Source: Pontederia crassipes (taxonomy: Eukaryota > Streptophyta > Magnoliopsida > Commelinales > Pontederiaceae). Taken from it: 64,000 nt of DNA. The stretch is from the NCBI GenBank assembly GCA_030549335.1, contig CM060188.1:14201501-14265500 (forward strand), written 5' to 3'. Shown here in pieces: positions 1 through 10,790 of the stretch. Both the position numbers and the translations under genes were made by a program. Within the stretch, counting starts at the first letter, position 1; each line of letters begins with the position of its first letter. The notes beneath the pieces are model-generated. The model was not told the origin of the DNA. It saw only the letters and a list, made by a program, of their open reading frames with translations, and made no database searches.

Positions 1-197
1 ACCCCTTTCCTTCTCGTTATTATTGTTCACCAAATTTCTAGAATATCGAAATATTGTGCATGCAGATGATTCCCATTAAATTGTTGATCTTATCAATTGG
101 CTCACTATTCAATATTGTAATTTTGGAGAAGTTAGAGCTGAAAATCTATTGATATTTTTTTTGGTATCAAATACATTAATTACATGTATAAATGCAG
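1..197 (+). other. Intron of the exonuclease gene
   Basis: AT-rich, stop-rich sequence running up to the TGCAG acceptor before position 198. No upstream exon is recognisable, so the rest of the gene lies outside the window. Confidence 0.5.
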
Positions 198-437
198 AAA
201 GAGTATGCTGCTCTTGATGCTGCAGTCCTTGTCCATATTTTCCGCCACATTCGTGGTCAGCCTCATTCTGGTGTTACAGAGGAGCAATATAATGTAGAGT
301 GGAAATCTCATATTGTAAGTTAGAAAGCAAGTTTCACACTGTTGCCATGTTCTTTTTATGGTTTATCTAATCATGACTCGGTTTTTTTCCTGTAGGTTTC
401 ACGAATGACAAAAACGAGACGAACAAAAGCATCTTGA
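198..437 (+). CDS. 3'-5' exonuclease (DEDDy type), last two exons
   Basis: This is the C-terminal end of a spliced gene whose start lies left of the window. Exon 198-314 follows an AG acceptor and reads KEYAALDAAVLVHIF and on; a GTAAGT donor at 315 and a TGTAG acceptor ending at 395 bound an 81-bp intron. The last exon, 396-437, ends in RRTKAS and a TGA. YAALD fits the YxxxD ExoIII motif that carries the last catalytic aspartate of DEDDy exonucleases (WRN/Mut7-like ribonuclease-H fold), and the following VLVHIF helix is typical of plant 3'-5' exonuclease-domain proteins. Such enzymes remove nucleotides from 3' ends of RNA or DNA. Which subfamily this is, and whether it has a KH or Mut7-C domain, cannot be told from 52 residues. 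The splice sites and frame continuity are seen directly; the family call is by motif. Confidence 0.7.
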
Positions 438-1970
438 ATGACATTCACAACAATTCATTTCACATCTTCTTATATATTCGTCCATAACATAACTTTTCTA
501 CCCGTTTTTTTTCCTTGGAACTCATTTTGCATTTTCCATCATGATGGACTGTATCTGCGATCAGCAGATCTTGCACATCATGTCCATGTAAATGTCTGTA
601 CATAGACAAGATGACAGGAAAATCTAGATGCTATGGAATTTATTTCCATCTAAAGGAGTTACCTTTGCTGTCTTGATATTCAGTTCCTAATCAAGTATAG
701 GAACATTTCAATGTGTTGTTCAATCTGTTTCAACTGGAACTACTTAGCTTTGTCCGAATTTCTGAGATTCTTAAAAATTGGGAGAATTTGAAAATGGTTT
801 CCTTCTCCAGGGAAGTCTTGTGTTTCAGTGTTTCACTCTTTGGTATCTTGGCATAGGGAAAATCTCTGTCCCTTTCTGATTCTGTTATTCATGACAAACT
901 ATGTGCTATGATGTCTTTCCACATCCTTCTTTTGAGGAAATTGATATTTTTTCCCAAGTCAATTGTCAACCTTACCCGACCATACAGTCCGACTCGTTCG
1001 ATCGTCAATCCGACCTTAAAACTGAGATAGAAGTCGGATCAGATGGAAATAGTTAAATTCGGTTAAAAGTCGATCGAATTTTTCCCGTCCAGTTGAATAG
1101 TAAAACCCAGAAAGAAATTGCAAAGAGTATTGCCGACTTTGAGAGTAATTGAGGCAGAAAGAAGTGACGGTTCTAGGTCTTTGAGGGTCATTCTTAAAAG
1201 GATCATGTGGGGGTAAAAGTTGACCATATATATGGAAATTTCCAAATAATATTTTGAGAGTGCTTATTTGTGGAGTAGCTCATATATATGGGTCATTTTT
1301 TTATTCGACATAATAGACTTGCTTGGTGCTCTACTTGGTTTTAACTTTTAATAATATTTGTTTTTTTTTTTTTGCGTAACCGGATTAGGGCAGGAATGGT
1401 TAAGCAAATGTGGTACCAAGTCCTTAATGATGGCAAAATGAACGAGCTTCTAAATTCACTTGACTTATAATGCACTAGATATGGACTTGTGACTCGACCG
1501 AATGGAATTTATGCCTTGAGGGCATCATGGCACTTGGAACTATATTGATTAATATTTGTATTACTTTCATTTTTTTGACAAGAAATTCATTAGGTAACCA
1601 AAGACGTGTTATGATATTCCTTCATCTAGTTCATAATGACTTTAGCCAGTTCAATTAATATAAATCTCACACTGAGTTAGTGATTGTCATGTTATCATCC
1701 TGCTAGTCAAGTTTGCTGTACATTGCTGCTAATGGTCACTGTAAACGTTTTGGAGTCGAAACTTTACAGACACGTCGTTGTGCAATGCATTGTTCGTGAT
1801 AATTTTTGGGACTTCCTTCTTTTATTTATTCATATGTATAGGATAAATAAAATACATACCAAGCGGAAATAAATTCATAATTCTGTGTAATATAGATCTC
1901 ACAACTTGTGCATGCATAAATTGTAATTTTAACTATGCATACACATTTTGGGGGCATATAACTTATATAT
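438..1970. other. 3'UTR and intergenic sequence
   Basis: The first 300-500 bases are probably the exonuclease 3'UTR (T-rich, normal composition). From about 960 to 1070 there is a short stretch rich in CCGAC/GTCGG words that may be a decayed DNA-transposon end. Nothing else is supported; the short open frames here have no coding character. Confidence 0.45.
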
Positions 1971-2740
1971 ATATGAATATTAATGTGACGACAAAAAAGT
2001 GGTCACTGTGCCCACACATCCATAGACGTCCGATATGAGATGGACGATGAAGATCCGTGCACATTAGTTCAGAGCACGGGGGGAGGCAGTTCAACGAGTC
2101 CGATGCTCGGTTCGACGAGAGGAGAGGTGATGCTCTGAGAAGAGGGCGACGGGTGGCGGGCGGTGGGCAGCGGGTGAAGCAGGGTGGCGGCGAGCGGAGG
2201 GCAGTGAGCGAAGGGCGGCAATGAGCAAAGGGTGACACACGCGATGGGTGGAGGGCGAATGAGGGCAACCGATCTACGAATGTGGGTAGAGGGCAACTTG
2301 GATCTACAAATTTGAGAAGAAGGGCGATGGTTCAGTTGCAAGTGAAGCAGGGTGGCGGCGAGCAGAGGTCGACAGCGATCGGCGAGCGATATGGATCTAA
2401 GAAGGAGGGCGAAGGATCCGTCGCAAGCGAATCTAAGATCTGAGCTCGCGTGGCCGCTGCTTGAGGGTCAAGGTTTCAGACAGGGCTCTTCGTCGGCGTC
2501 GCCCACATCCTTGCACACTTCGTCACTGGCGAGGGAGGTCCGATGAGGGGAGGTCGGCGATGACCTGCTAGGGATTGAAGGCGCCCAAGCGATCGAAGGC
2601 GCACAGCTGACACCTGGATCCGCTCGCCCTTGCACTGCTTGAACTGCGCTCCTGAACCGGTGCGCATGGATAAAATCTTACGTCTATTGGATGTGTGGGC
2701 ACACAGTGACACCACTTTTATGAAGTGCCACATTAATATT

Positions 2741-2744
<4 letters not shown>
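1971..2744. mobile_element. Non-autonomous TIR element with GC-rich interior
   Basis: Left end 1971-2029 and right end 2680-2744 are inverted copies of each other. Both contain GAATATTAATGTG, a CACTGTG..CCCACACATCC block and AGACGT, so the repeats are at least 60 bp with small gaps. The weaker match continues to roughly 105 bp. Both ends abut TA runs, so the target site was probably TA-rich and a target duplication cannot be separated from the microsatellite. The interior is GC- and purine-rich, unlike its surroundings, and has a direct repeat (about 2172-2200 and 2342-2370, GAAGCAGGGTGGCGGCGAG). It has no transposase. The interior may be captured host sequence, as in Pack-MULEs; this is inference. 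Confidence 0.6.

Positions 2745-2781
<37 letters not shown>
2743..2781. repeat. (TA)n microsatellite
   Basis: About 19 TA units directly after the right end of the TIR element. A second run of about 12 units lies at 2914-2937, followed by a short GAGAGA tract. Confidence 0.95.
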
Positions 2782-2782
<1 letters not shown>

Positions 2783-3137
2783 CTCCACTATTAGAATTCG
2801 AACCGGTGGATTCATTGTCCCTATTGCCATGATTGTGGATATAGGTCTATTGAGAATATACATCATTCCCATCTCCCCTCCGTCTTCATCTTCAAGACTT
2901 TTGCCTCCGGATCATATATATATATATATATATATATGTGGAGAGAGAGAGAACATTTTACACGTTAAACCTCTTTTCTCCAATTGGATGTAAAATTATG
3001 TACATGATATAAAATAAAATAAGAATGTGATAAATAGGCAAATACTCGAACACTACACAAAGAATATGTGCAAATAGAGGTTTCTTAACCATTAATTTCC
3101 ATGCACAGTTACACGACTGCAGGCTTATTCATCACCC

Positions 3138-3148
3138 TCATATATTTA
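3138..3148 (+). promoter_or_regulatory. Possible TATA box of the DUF3511 gene
   Basis: CATATATTTAC lies about 125 bases before the ATG. It would place the transcription start near 3170 and give a pyrimidine-rich leader of roughly 95 bases. A weaker TATACC lies at about 3210. The choice between them is inference. Confidence 0.35.
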
Positions 3149-3267
3149 CTACCTAAAAATAACAACTTTAGGCCTAAATTAGCCAACTGCGGAAACCAAC
3201 CACCCGCTCTATACCTCTCCCCTTCGACCCCCCTCCTCCTCCCTCCATTCCCAGCCCCTCCTTCGTC

Positions 3268-3717
3268 ATGGCCGACAGGGGCTACCGGAACCACAACCTC
3301 CGGCGCCCCTCCGGCGACTACGAGCCCGCTAGCTACCGCTCCCACGGCGGGGCCGACAACGACTACGACCGCGGGTACCGGCACGAGTTCCGCTCGGCGG
3401 CGGCGTACGGAGGCGCCGACCGGAGGCTGGAGATCGTCCGGGGCAACGTGTACAGCGCCAACCAGCTCTACACGACCTCCACCCCGCCGCGCCGGGCGCT
3501 GTCGCCGGACCCGCCGCGGTACCCGCCCCCTGATCCCCGGCCGTCGTTCCGCGGCGGGGGCGCTTCGGCGTGGTGCTTCAGCGACCCGGAGATGAAGCGG
3601 AAGAGGAGGGTGGCGAAGTACAAGGTGTACATGGTGGAGGGGAAGCTCAAGTCGTCGTTGCGCAAGGGGTGGCGATGGGTCAAGGTCAAGTGCTCCCGCC
3701 TCGTCCATGGCTGGTAG
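3268..3717 (+). CDS. DUF3511 domain small basic protein
   Basis: A single-exon, 149-residue plant protein. The N-terminal two thirds (1-100) is low complexity, rich in Arg, Gly, Tyr and Pro, and probably disordered. It contains RRLEIVRG and the short SANQLYTTSTPP stretch. Residues 101-149 are the conserved DUF3511 domain: AWCFSDPEMKRKRRVAKYKVY followed by EGKLKSSLRKGWRWVKVK and a terminal HGW. This is the family's defining block at its usual C-terminal place, and the length is normal. No enzymatic motif, signal peptide or membrane segment is visible. Its function is not established; Arabidopsis members are small proteins of unknown role. The first ATG after a CT-rich leader is used and is the only sensible start. 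The coding part is strongly GC-rich, in contrast with the flanking DNA. The gene looks intact. Confidence 0.9.
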   Translation: MADRGYRNHNLRRPSGDYEPASYRSHGGADNDYDRGYRHEFRSAAAYGGADRRLEIVRGNVYSANQLYTTSTPPRRALSPDPPRYPPPDPRPSFRGGGASAWCFSDPEMKRKRRVAKYKVYMVEGKLKSSLRKGWRWVKVKCSRLVHGW

Positions 3718-4994
3718 CCGGCGGCCGGTGTAAGAAGGCGAGACGGGAGGGCAAGGGGGCAGGGGGAGCTCGGGGACGACGAAGGCAATTGTGTAAATCT
3801 GAGGGACAGTGAGGGTGTTCTCTATCTCTTCTTTTTTTTTTTGGCCTCTGAACAATATAATTTTCCTATCACTAAATGCCTTAAATCAAGATTTCTATTT
3901 GATTTCATGAACAATGATTACTAAACGCCTTAAGTCATAATATTTATATTTGATTTCATGAACAATGATTTGTCCCCCTCTCTATTAATTCTCTCTTCAA
4001 ATTTATTAAATAATATCTTAGCCATTCATCATGCTTTCATGGGAGAGAGAACATTTCATATATAATTTTTTCACAAGTATGAAACAAGAGAACATTCCAT
4101 ATAATTTTTAATCACTATAAATTAACTTTTAAATTAAGATGAGGTTCAATTTCTTTAGAGTGACTCTATTAATTGTCACTAGATCGATCATTTTTTACTT
4201 TATCTAATAAAATAAATTACTAAAGTGTTTTTTTTGCAATGATAATAGTGTCAACTCTATTTTAATGTATCAATCGTTAATATTAAATTTAAGATTATTT
4301 CGTATGTGTAAAAAAATTATTACACATATTTCTTATTCTCTTTTGGATATGACTTTGCTGCATGGAAAGGTTAATCAATATTATAAGAATAAACATACCA
4401 GAATATTTAGAACATATATGCCCAAAATAAATCTGCGTCCTATTACATTTTCATAACCAGTGTACGTAAACAACACAGGTTTTTTTTAAAGAAAAAACGA
4501 TGCAAATAGCAAGTGACCGTTTCTTTCGTATTGGCACCATAGTATTTGAAGAGGTTGGATAAAATTTTAAATTTATTATTATTTCGGATCGCATATTTAA
4601 TTACGACAGATGAAACTTTCGACTAAAGTATTTTGCATGGGGTAGATTTCAAAGACCTCTGATAAGCTGCCTAGCACTTAGATCTCAATTCATAATAGCA
4701 AGTGATCTTTGTGCAGGACCAAATGCTAAATGGACTGCGGCATAAAAAGCAAGCACATGATACACGAACAAAGATCACTTCATGCTTAATACTGGAGAGT
4801 TTGATCATATCACACATCTAGAGGTTATTTCCACCTTCCTAGACCATCAGTATTGGGAAAGATATGCCTATAAAACCAGAATGGGTTCAGTTATAAAATG
4901 GCCCTTGGTCCGATGACTCCAATCCGGTGGTTTTTTATCCAGTTTTATTAAATAAAAATAATAATTAAATATGGAAAATAATGAGGAAAACAAA
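3718..4994. other. 3'UTR, then AT-rich intergenic DNA
   Basis: The first 130 bases are GC- and purine-rich and probably the DUF3511 3'UTR. At 3870-3970 a roughly 75-base segment (TAAATGCCTTAA.. / TTGATTTCATGAACAATGATT) is repeated in tandem. The rest is AT-rich, with no supported gene. Confidence 0.5.
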
Positions 4995-6475
4995 GAGTAA
5001 ATTTCAGTCTTCATTCAACTTAAGAGCTATTTTCAGTATGATTACTCTACATCACTTTATAACATTACGATCATCCAACTTTAAAAATATTTCAACCATG
5101 ATCATCGACACTGATTATCGTCCGTAACGAATGGATCGCCAAGGTTGCACTAACTTGGATACTTACGTAACACCACATCAGCATTTTCTCTTCCTTCCAT
5201 GCCAATATTTTTAAAAAATAAAAAAATAACGTCAACATTTTTCTCTCATCTATCCAATCTTAATGTATTTGTATAGTCATCTAATTTTCCAAAATTTTTA
5301 GACACGATCATTATTAAAAACTTAAAATAATAATAATAAAGAATAAGATAAGATAAAATAAAATAAAAAAACTAAAGGAACTTAGATTGACTCGGCATGA
5401 TTTGGGCACGACTCAATCACGTCAGGCCATCCAATTCTTTTATGTACATTAAATATATAAATATTACAATAACTAATATTATTAAATTATGTAAATAAAA
5501 AATAGAAAAAAAAATAAAATACATATTACATTTTATTATATATCTAATAATCATAATTTTATTAGTCCAAATTTTATAGCAAAAATGTAATATCTATTTT
5601 ATTTTTTTTCTATTTTTATTTACATAATTTAACAATATTAGTTATTATAATATTATATATTTAATGCACAAACTCCGTCGAGTCAATCTAAGTGCCTTTA
5701 GTTTTTTATTTTATTTTATTAGTATATTTATTATTATTATTATAAATTTTTAATGATGATCATGATTGAAATTTTAAAAAGTTGAATGATCATACAAATA
5801 TAAAATCAAATTTGAATAGGTGGGGAAGAAAATATTGACGTGACATTTTTATTTTTTAAAAATATTGATGTGGAGGAGAGAAAATATGCTGACGTGGTAC
5901 CATATAAGCATTCACGTCAACGATTCATCGGTTGACTGACGATAATCGATTGTGATGATCGTGGTTAAAGTATTTTTAAATTGGATGACCGTGATGTTAC
6001 AAAGTGAAGTTGGATGATCATACTGAGAATACTTCCTAAATTTGATGATAATGACTAGGGGTGTTCACCAGATCGGGTCGACTTAGTGAACCCAACAACT
6101 TGACTCGACCCGAACCCAACCCGATGGGGGTTCGGATCGGATATGGATTGGAAAATCCCAACTCGAGTCGACCCGATCCAACCCGACTTTTATTATTATT
6201 ATTATTTTATTTTTTTACTTAATTTTAGTCGTATAGTTGATTTAAAATGAAAAAAATATTAAAATAAATCATTTTAATTATTAAAATAATGGTCAAATAT
6301 TAAAAAATATATTTTATAATAATTATTAACTAATTTTTATATTAAAATAAATATAAAAGTAAGACACAAATTGGGTCGGATTGGGTTGAATTTTTTGCCC
6401 CCAAGGGTCGAATTTGTTCACGGATCGGGTCCAACCCGACCTGTGAACACCCCTAATAATGATTGAAATTTACTC
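4995..6475. mobile_element. Foldback (long inverted repeat) element, interrupted by a hAT MITE
   Basis: Most of this stretch is a large imperfect palindrome. The left end GAGTAAATTTCAGTCTTCATT is mirrored by TGATTGAAATTTACTC at the right end. Matched blocks continue inward on both sides: GATCATCCAACTT / AAGTTGGATGATCA, CACGTCAGCATTTTC-type blocks, and the TAAATAAAAATAG core around 5490-5640. The axis lies near 5540. Without the insertion at 6056-6455 the element is about 1.08 kb. No transposase frame is present. A transcript across it could fold into a long hairpin. Confidence 0.7.
6056..6455. mobile_element. hAT-type MITE, TAGGGGTGTTCAC ends
   Basis: The element starts TAGGGGTGTTCAC and ends GTGAACACCCCTA, a 13-bp perfect terminal inverted repeat. 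It is flanked by ATAATGAC (6048-6055) and ATAATGAT (6456-6463), an 8-bp target duplication with one transition, as expected for hAT. The outer parts are rich in CGACCCGAACCC words and the middle is AT-rich. It is 400 bp, has no coding capacity, and sits inside the right arm of the foldback element, so it is younger than that element. Confidence 0.85.
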
Positions 6476-6483
6476 CGAAAGAA

Positions 6484-6630
6484 ATGAAGATGGAAGAATT
6501 GAAAGTTGTGGAATATACAAAATAAAATAGATTATGGGAGGTAAAACTTAGAAAAGGAAGGTGGAAGAATTGAAGTGGAGAAAAAATACAATAGAATAAA
6601 TTATAGGAGGTGAATTAGAAAAATAAAATA
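6484..6630. repeat. Diverged tandem duplication, about 72 bp
   Basis: Two purine-rich copies share GGTGGAAGAATTGAA-like and AAAATAGATTATGGGAGGT-like blocks. They lie just right of the foldback element. The rest, up to 7072, is AT-rich and empty. Confidence 0.6.
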
Positions 6631-7072
6631 ATACAAGAATTTGAATTTAATTTGAAATAGGTGGAGAAAAGGCAGGACAAAAAGATATAGATGAATTATA
6701 TAGAGAAAATAATAAAATGTCCCATTTTTTTTAAAAAAATAAGAAAATAATATATAAAATCCCATGTAATAATATATACAAATATGAAATATTTTATTAG
6801 CGTTTGATTATTTAAGATAATGAATAGTATGTTATTCAATTTTTTATAATTTATGCTTGCATTCATATTATAATTTCAAACTAAAAGTTGTTTTCTCTAT
6901 CTTCGTATCTAATCTTGTGTTACAAGAATTATTAATAAACTCCACAAAATTTATGGATCTTTGAAATGGTAATTCTTCCATCTATTTTTTTGTTAAAAAA
7001 TTGTCCATTAATTTTGTATTACAGCTGCCCAACAACAGATAGCAAGAAGCCTCAATGTCAATATAATCAATT

Positions 7073-7324
7073 TGTTAAGAATATAAAATTAATGATATTG
7101 TTCTTTCTAACGATTTAAGTTTTTAGAAAAAATGATGCTGACATGGTATCAGAGTCATAGGTCATGAGTTTAAATTTTGTTAAACTTTTATTCAAAAGTA
7201 TTTTCCTCTCTTAATTGTCCATGTGTTGAGTTTGAGTTAGATCAAAAAATTGTCAGCCCTCTACACGTAAGAGGGAGTGTTAAGAATATAAACGACTTAA
7301 GCTTTTAAAAAAATGATCAGCACA
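7073..7324 (+). mobile_element. TRIM/SMART-like miniature LTR retrotransposon
   Basis: The 5' repeat (7073-7143) starts TGTTAAGAATATAAA and ends CTGACA. It is followed directly by TGGTATCAGAG (7144-7154), the initiator-Met tRNA primer-binding site of Copia-like elements. A polypurine stretch AAGAGGGAG precedes the 3' repeat (7278-7324), which again starts TGTTAAGAATATAAA and ends CAGCACA. The two repeats differ by an internal indel (71 against 47 bp). Total length is 252 bp with no coding capacity, which matches the TRIM/SMART class known from many plants. No clear target duplication is left. Confidence 0.75.
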
Positions 7325-9246
7325 TCAAATTTGACACAATTAATAATCAAATGTGAAATAATTAATTTGGATAATTAATTAACTTAGTTCCCTACAATCT
7401 GATTTACGTTGTAATTTGTGTGATATCGTCTCAAGCATCAACATCATTAATGTATGATGCAACTCTCTTCACGCTATGACTAGGTCTCATACACTACAAT
7501 CATATTGTGTTAAGGATCATATTGTGTTAATGACCATAGAGCAATCAATGGCCTAATTCAGTTGATTCAATTTCAATCTATTCCAATTCAATACTTAACA
7601 ATCAATCATTGCAATATAAAAGCAAGCATAATACAACACATTTCAAGCATAATTAAACCTCAAACAATAAGAATTCTCGTACATCTTACATGCATTTTAA
7701 GGTTCAATTTCAATTACATTTTAGAATTCATGAGACTGATAATCTATCCATATGGCATATTGTGTTTCATTTTGCATTAATAACATAATAAGATTGTATT
7801 CATATAATAAAGAGGACCTATGTGCAAATTTAAATGTAAAAACTAATATATTAAGATGGGAGAGAGAAGCTAAGCCTCCTCTATATATTTTAGAGTTTTA
7901 ATTATGTCTTAAACCCTACTTTTTCTTTCTTCTCTTCTTCTTTTCAAAGCTCGTTGCTCCTCCTCCTTTCTAGATTCAAAACTTCCTCTATGTGGTCATT
8001 TTAGGATGTTTCCAGTCTCCAAAGTTTATAGTAGGAGAATTGAGGAAAGTGGGACAAAGCGCAGAATTTTGAATTTGTATAAAACTTTAGGTTGGTTTTT
8101 AGTATTTAATTTTGATCCTTAGTTGGGGGTCCGGTTATTGAAATTAAAGATTAAAAAAACCCTTCAATAATTAGGTGTGTTATAAGTTAAATATTAAAAA
8201 AATTAGAAATTAGACATTAAGCACGTGAGGCTGAGAGATCACGAGTTTAAATTTGTAAAACATTTGATTCGTCTATTTTTTTTACATAACAGAAGACGAG
8301 GCACAAAAGAGAGGGATGGTAAAAAGTTAAAGCAAATTAATGGAGGCCCAAATAAATGATCATATTTTACCCAATTTTTAGGCCCATGAGGATTCAAATT
8401 TAACCAGAACCATTTTTTAATTATTTGTTGCATTTGGATGGGCCGGGCTGGGCCCGTCTAACAAGTCGAATTTTCGTTCGCAATATCAAGTCACACAAAG
8501 AGGTGGATTTACATCAAATTCGGACTAATTTTGAAAAGAAAAATATGGGATCCGATTGTTGAAAAGAAAAATTCGGACTAACCCGAGGATCCTGATATTT
8601 TTTTTCTAATATTAGATAATTTAAGACTAAACTGAAGTATTAACAATACAATAAAAAGAAGAATAATTGAAAGCATAAAAATTAGTTTGAATAATTTTAT
8701 TGAAAATAATTATTACTACTTTTTTTTTTTGGGATGAAACGAGTGAAATATCTCATCAATTATCTGATTTAACACCTTTGGAGTCCGATCTATTTTTTCT
8801 TTCATTTAACACCTTTGGACATATTTTCTTCATTTTCTTTTTTTTAAACATATTTCGTTATGTCGTCTCCATTAAATTCCTTCCATGATTTTTACTTATC
8901 ATGTTTCATGTTTTTAAATTTTCCCATTCCAGTGTTTTCCATATTTTTCTACTGCCTCGTTTAGAAGGTATTTTTCTTTTTCCTTTTTCCCTACTAAAAA
9001 ATTGAATAAAAAAACAGAATGAACCCGATTGATTGGTCCTTCCCTATTTTCTTATCATTTTAAAGTTTAATGTTTAATCAAGTCTTCTCTTCGCTTCATG
9101 GTTTATTGCTTTTTAAAAACATTGTCCAGAGATTGGGTTCATGTCAATGCCAGCCATGATAATTTAGCCATCACTATATATTAATGTATTATTATTATTT
9201 ATCCAAATATGAGTTGGCGCATATTCATCAAATTAATAATAATACC
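7325..9246. other. AT-rich intergenic DNA
   Basis: No gene is supported. At about 8222-8260 a GTGAGGCTGAGAGATCACGAGTTTAAATT stretch looks a little like the head of the SINE family at 23364, but has no clear tail or target duplication. Poly-T runs are frequent. Confidence 0.5.
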
Positions 9247-9606
9247 GGGTTGTTTGACTGAACTTATTCATTCAAAATTATTTATAAATAATTTTAAAGA
9301 TTCCTTTGTAATTGACAAGAAGAGATGATAAGCGATTATTTTACTTATTTATAGGTAAAAAAATAAGCTATTAAATTTTAGCTTATTTTGTATGACAAAA
9401 AAATTGGTTGGATGTAATATTTTACTCTCATAATATATATAACTTTTTTCCTATATTTCATCTATTATAATATTAAGTATTAAGATAATAATTTATAAAT
9501 TTTTTTATTATAAAATACTTATTTTGAAAAATCACTTACAATTATTAAATTACTTATCATTATTTTAACTTATCAACTATTTTATATCAACTAAATCAAA
9601 CGCCCT
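9247..9606. mobile_element. Probable AT-rich MITE with GGG(T/C)GTTTGA-type ends
   Basis: The left end reads GGGTTGTTTGACTGAA and the right end, read inverted, GGGCGTTTGATTTAGTTGA, resembling plant hAT MITEs of the GGGnTGTTTGG type. The 350-bp interior is AT-rich with TTATTATAA palindromes. No target duplication could be assigned. Confidence 0.4.
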
Positions 9607-10152
9607 ATGTACACACATTAGTACATTGACGTAAATCCTATATATGGGGGTAGAATATGCATCAAATTATTCCAAATTGGCTCGTATTTTTTTTTTCTAT
9701 ATCTTGTAAAAACAAAAGAGATATTGTGTTTGGATCAAAAGAAAAATGAACACAAAAGGAAAATAAGTTCACCTCGCGTTCGTCCATTTTTGAATAGATT
9801 CATCTTGCACATGGCTCTTTTTTTTTTCGTGTGAATCGAATAATTGAGCTCTATGGTTCATAAATTATGCAGATTTATTACAATTCCCCTCTATCAGCTA
9901 GGTGGCTTTTTTTTATTTCATGAATTTAAGTGGGAGAGATTAGATGGCATTATCTTATATGGTGAGTAGAGAAATCATTTTAGCACAAAATGTTTGAAAA
10001 TCACTTTCTTTAGCGGTTCAAAATCAAAAGGGCGAATTCGTAAATGTATTTCAAAACTATTTTTTTAACTGATTATATCACCTTTATCTTAATTCTACCA
10101 ACTTTTTTTAAACTGATTCGTAAAATTTCCTCTATTCATAATTGTGATTGCA

Positions 10153-10153
<1 letters not shown>

Positions 10154-10193
<40 letters not shown>
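10154..10193. repeat. (TA)n microsatellite
   Basis: About 20 uninterrupted TA units. Confidence 0.95.
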
Positions 10194-10194
<1 letters not shown>

Positions 10195-10257
10195 CTTATA
10201 TTATAATAGATTTAAATATTCAACCCACAATTTCGATTTTCAAATATATTAACTAAG

Positions 10258-10790
10258 TGTTAGAGTTGGTGAATACTTCAGACCCTTGTTTCTCACACCG
10301 GATTTGTCCATGTGAGCTTAGGGGAATCTAAGTATTATCCAATTACCTGTGCTGCTGACGTACGAATAAAAAAGGGGGTTAGAAGGGCCCCGCCCCCCGA
10401 CGGCGGTCCCGTTCATCGGTGAGTAGGCGGGAGTTCGGAGGTAGGACAAATTTGAGCTTTTGTTTAGTCGGCTCGTGTGATTCGAATCAGGTTTTTTCTT
10501 TGTTTTATTCAGGTTTTGAACCCGTTTGGAAAAGACTATTTATAGCTTATTTTCAGATGTAATCTGTGATGACCGTAATCAAAACGATATAATAGAACCT
10601 CTTTGCAGGACGTAACCCTAATCTTAAGAGTGAACCAGGGTAATTCGTGTGCCTCATCTATTTTCCTACAATCTCTTTGCGCTTATCTTCCTGTTCTCGA
10701 ATTTTTTCATCACTAAGTAGCGAATTCGATCATTAGAGTTTTCTTTAAGGATTCAATTCAATTACTATTTCAACCTTCTTCCCTTCCAAT
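10258..10790 (+). mobile_element. Probable degenerate solo LTR of a Copia-type element
   Basis: The block starts TGTTAGAGTTGGTGAA. Towards its end it has the arrangement common in Copia LTRs: GGACGTAACCCTAATCTTAAG, then GTGAACCAGGGTAATTCGTGTGCC, then a T-rich tail. Just after it, AATGGTATCATTTTA (about 10788) could be a decayed TGGTATCAGAG primer-binding site. A roughly 38-bp segment at the right end (TTCTTTAAGGATTCAATTC) is duplicated about 75 bases downstream. No internal gag-pol follows. Confidence 0.4.

Noticed and set aside
3109-3855. 248-codon frame antisense to the DUF3511 gene
   Set aside because: A shadow of a GC-rich gene. Its composition is Pro/Arg/Val-rich with no domain, whereas the sense frame has a conserved domain.
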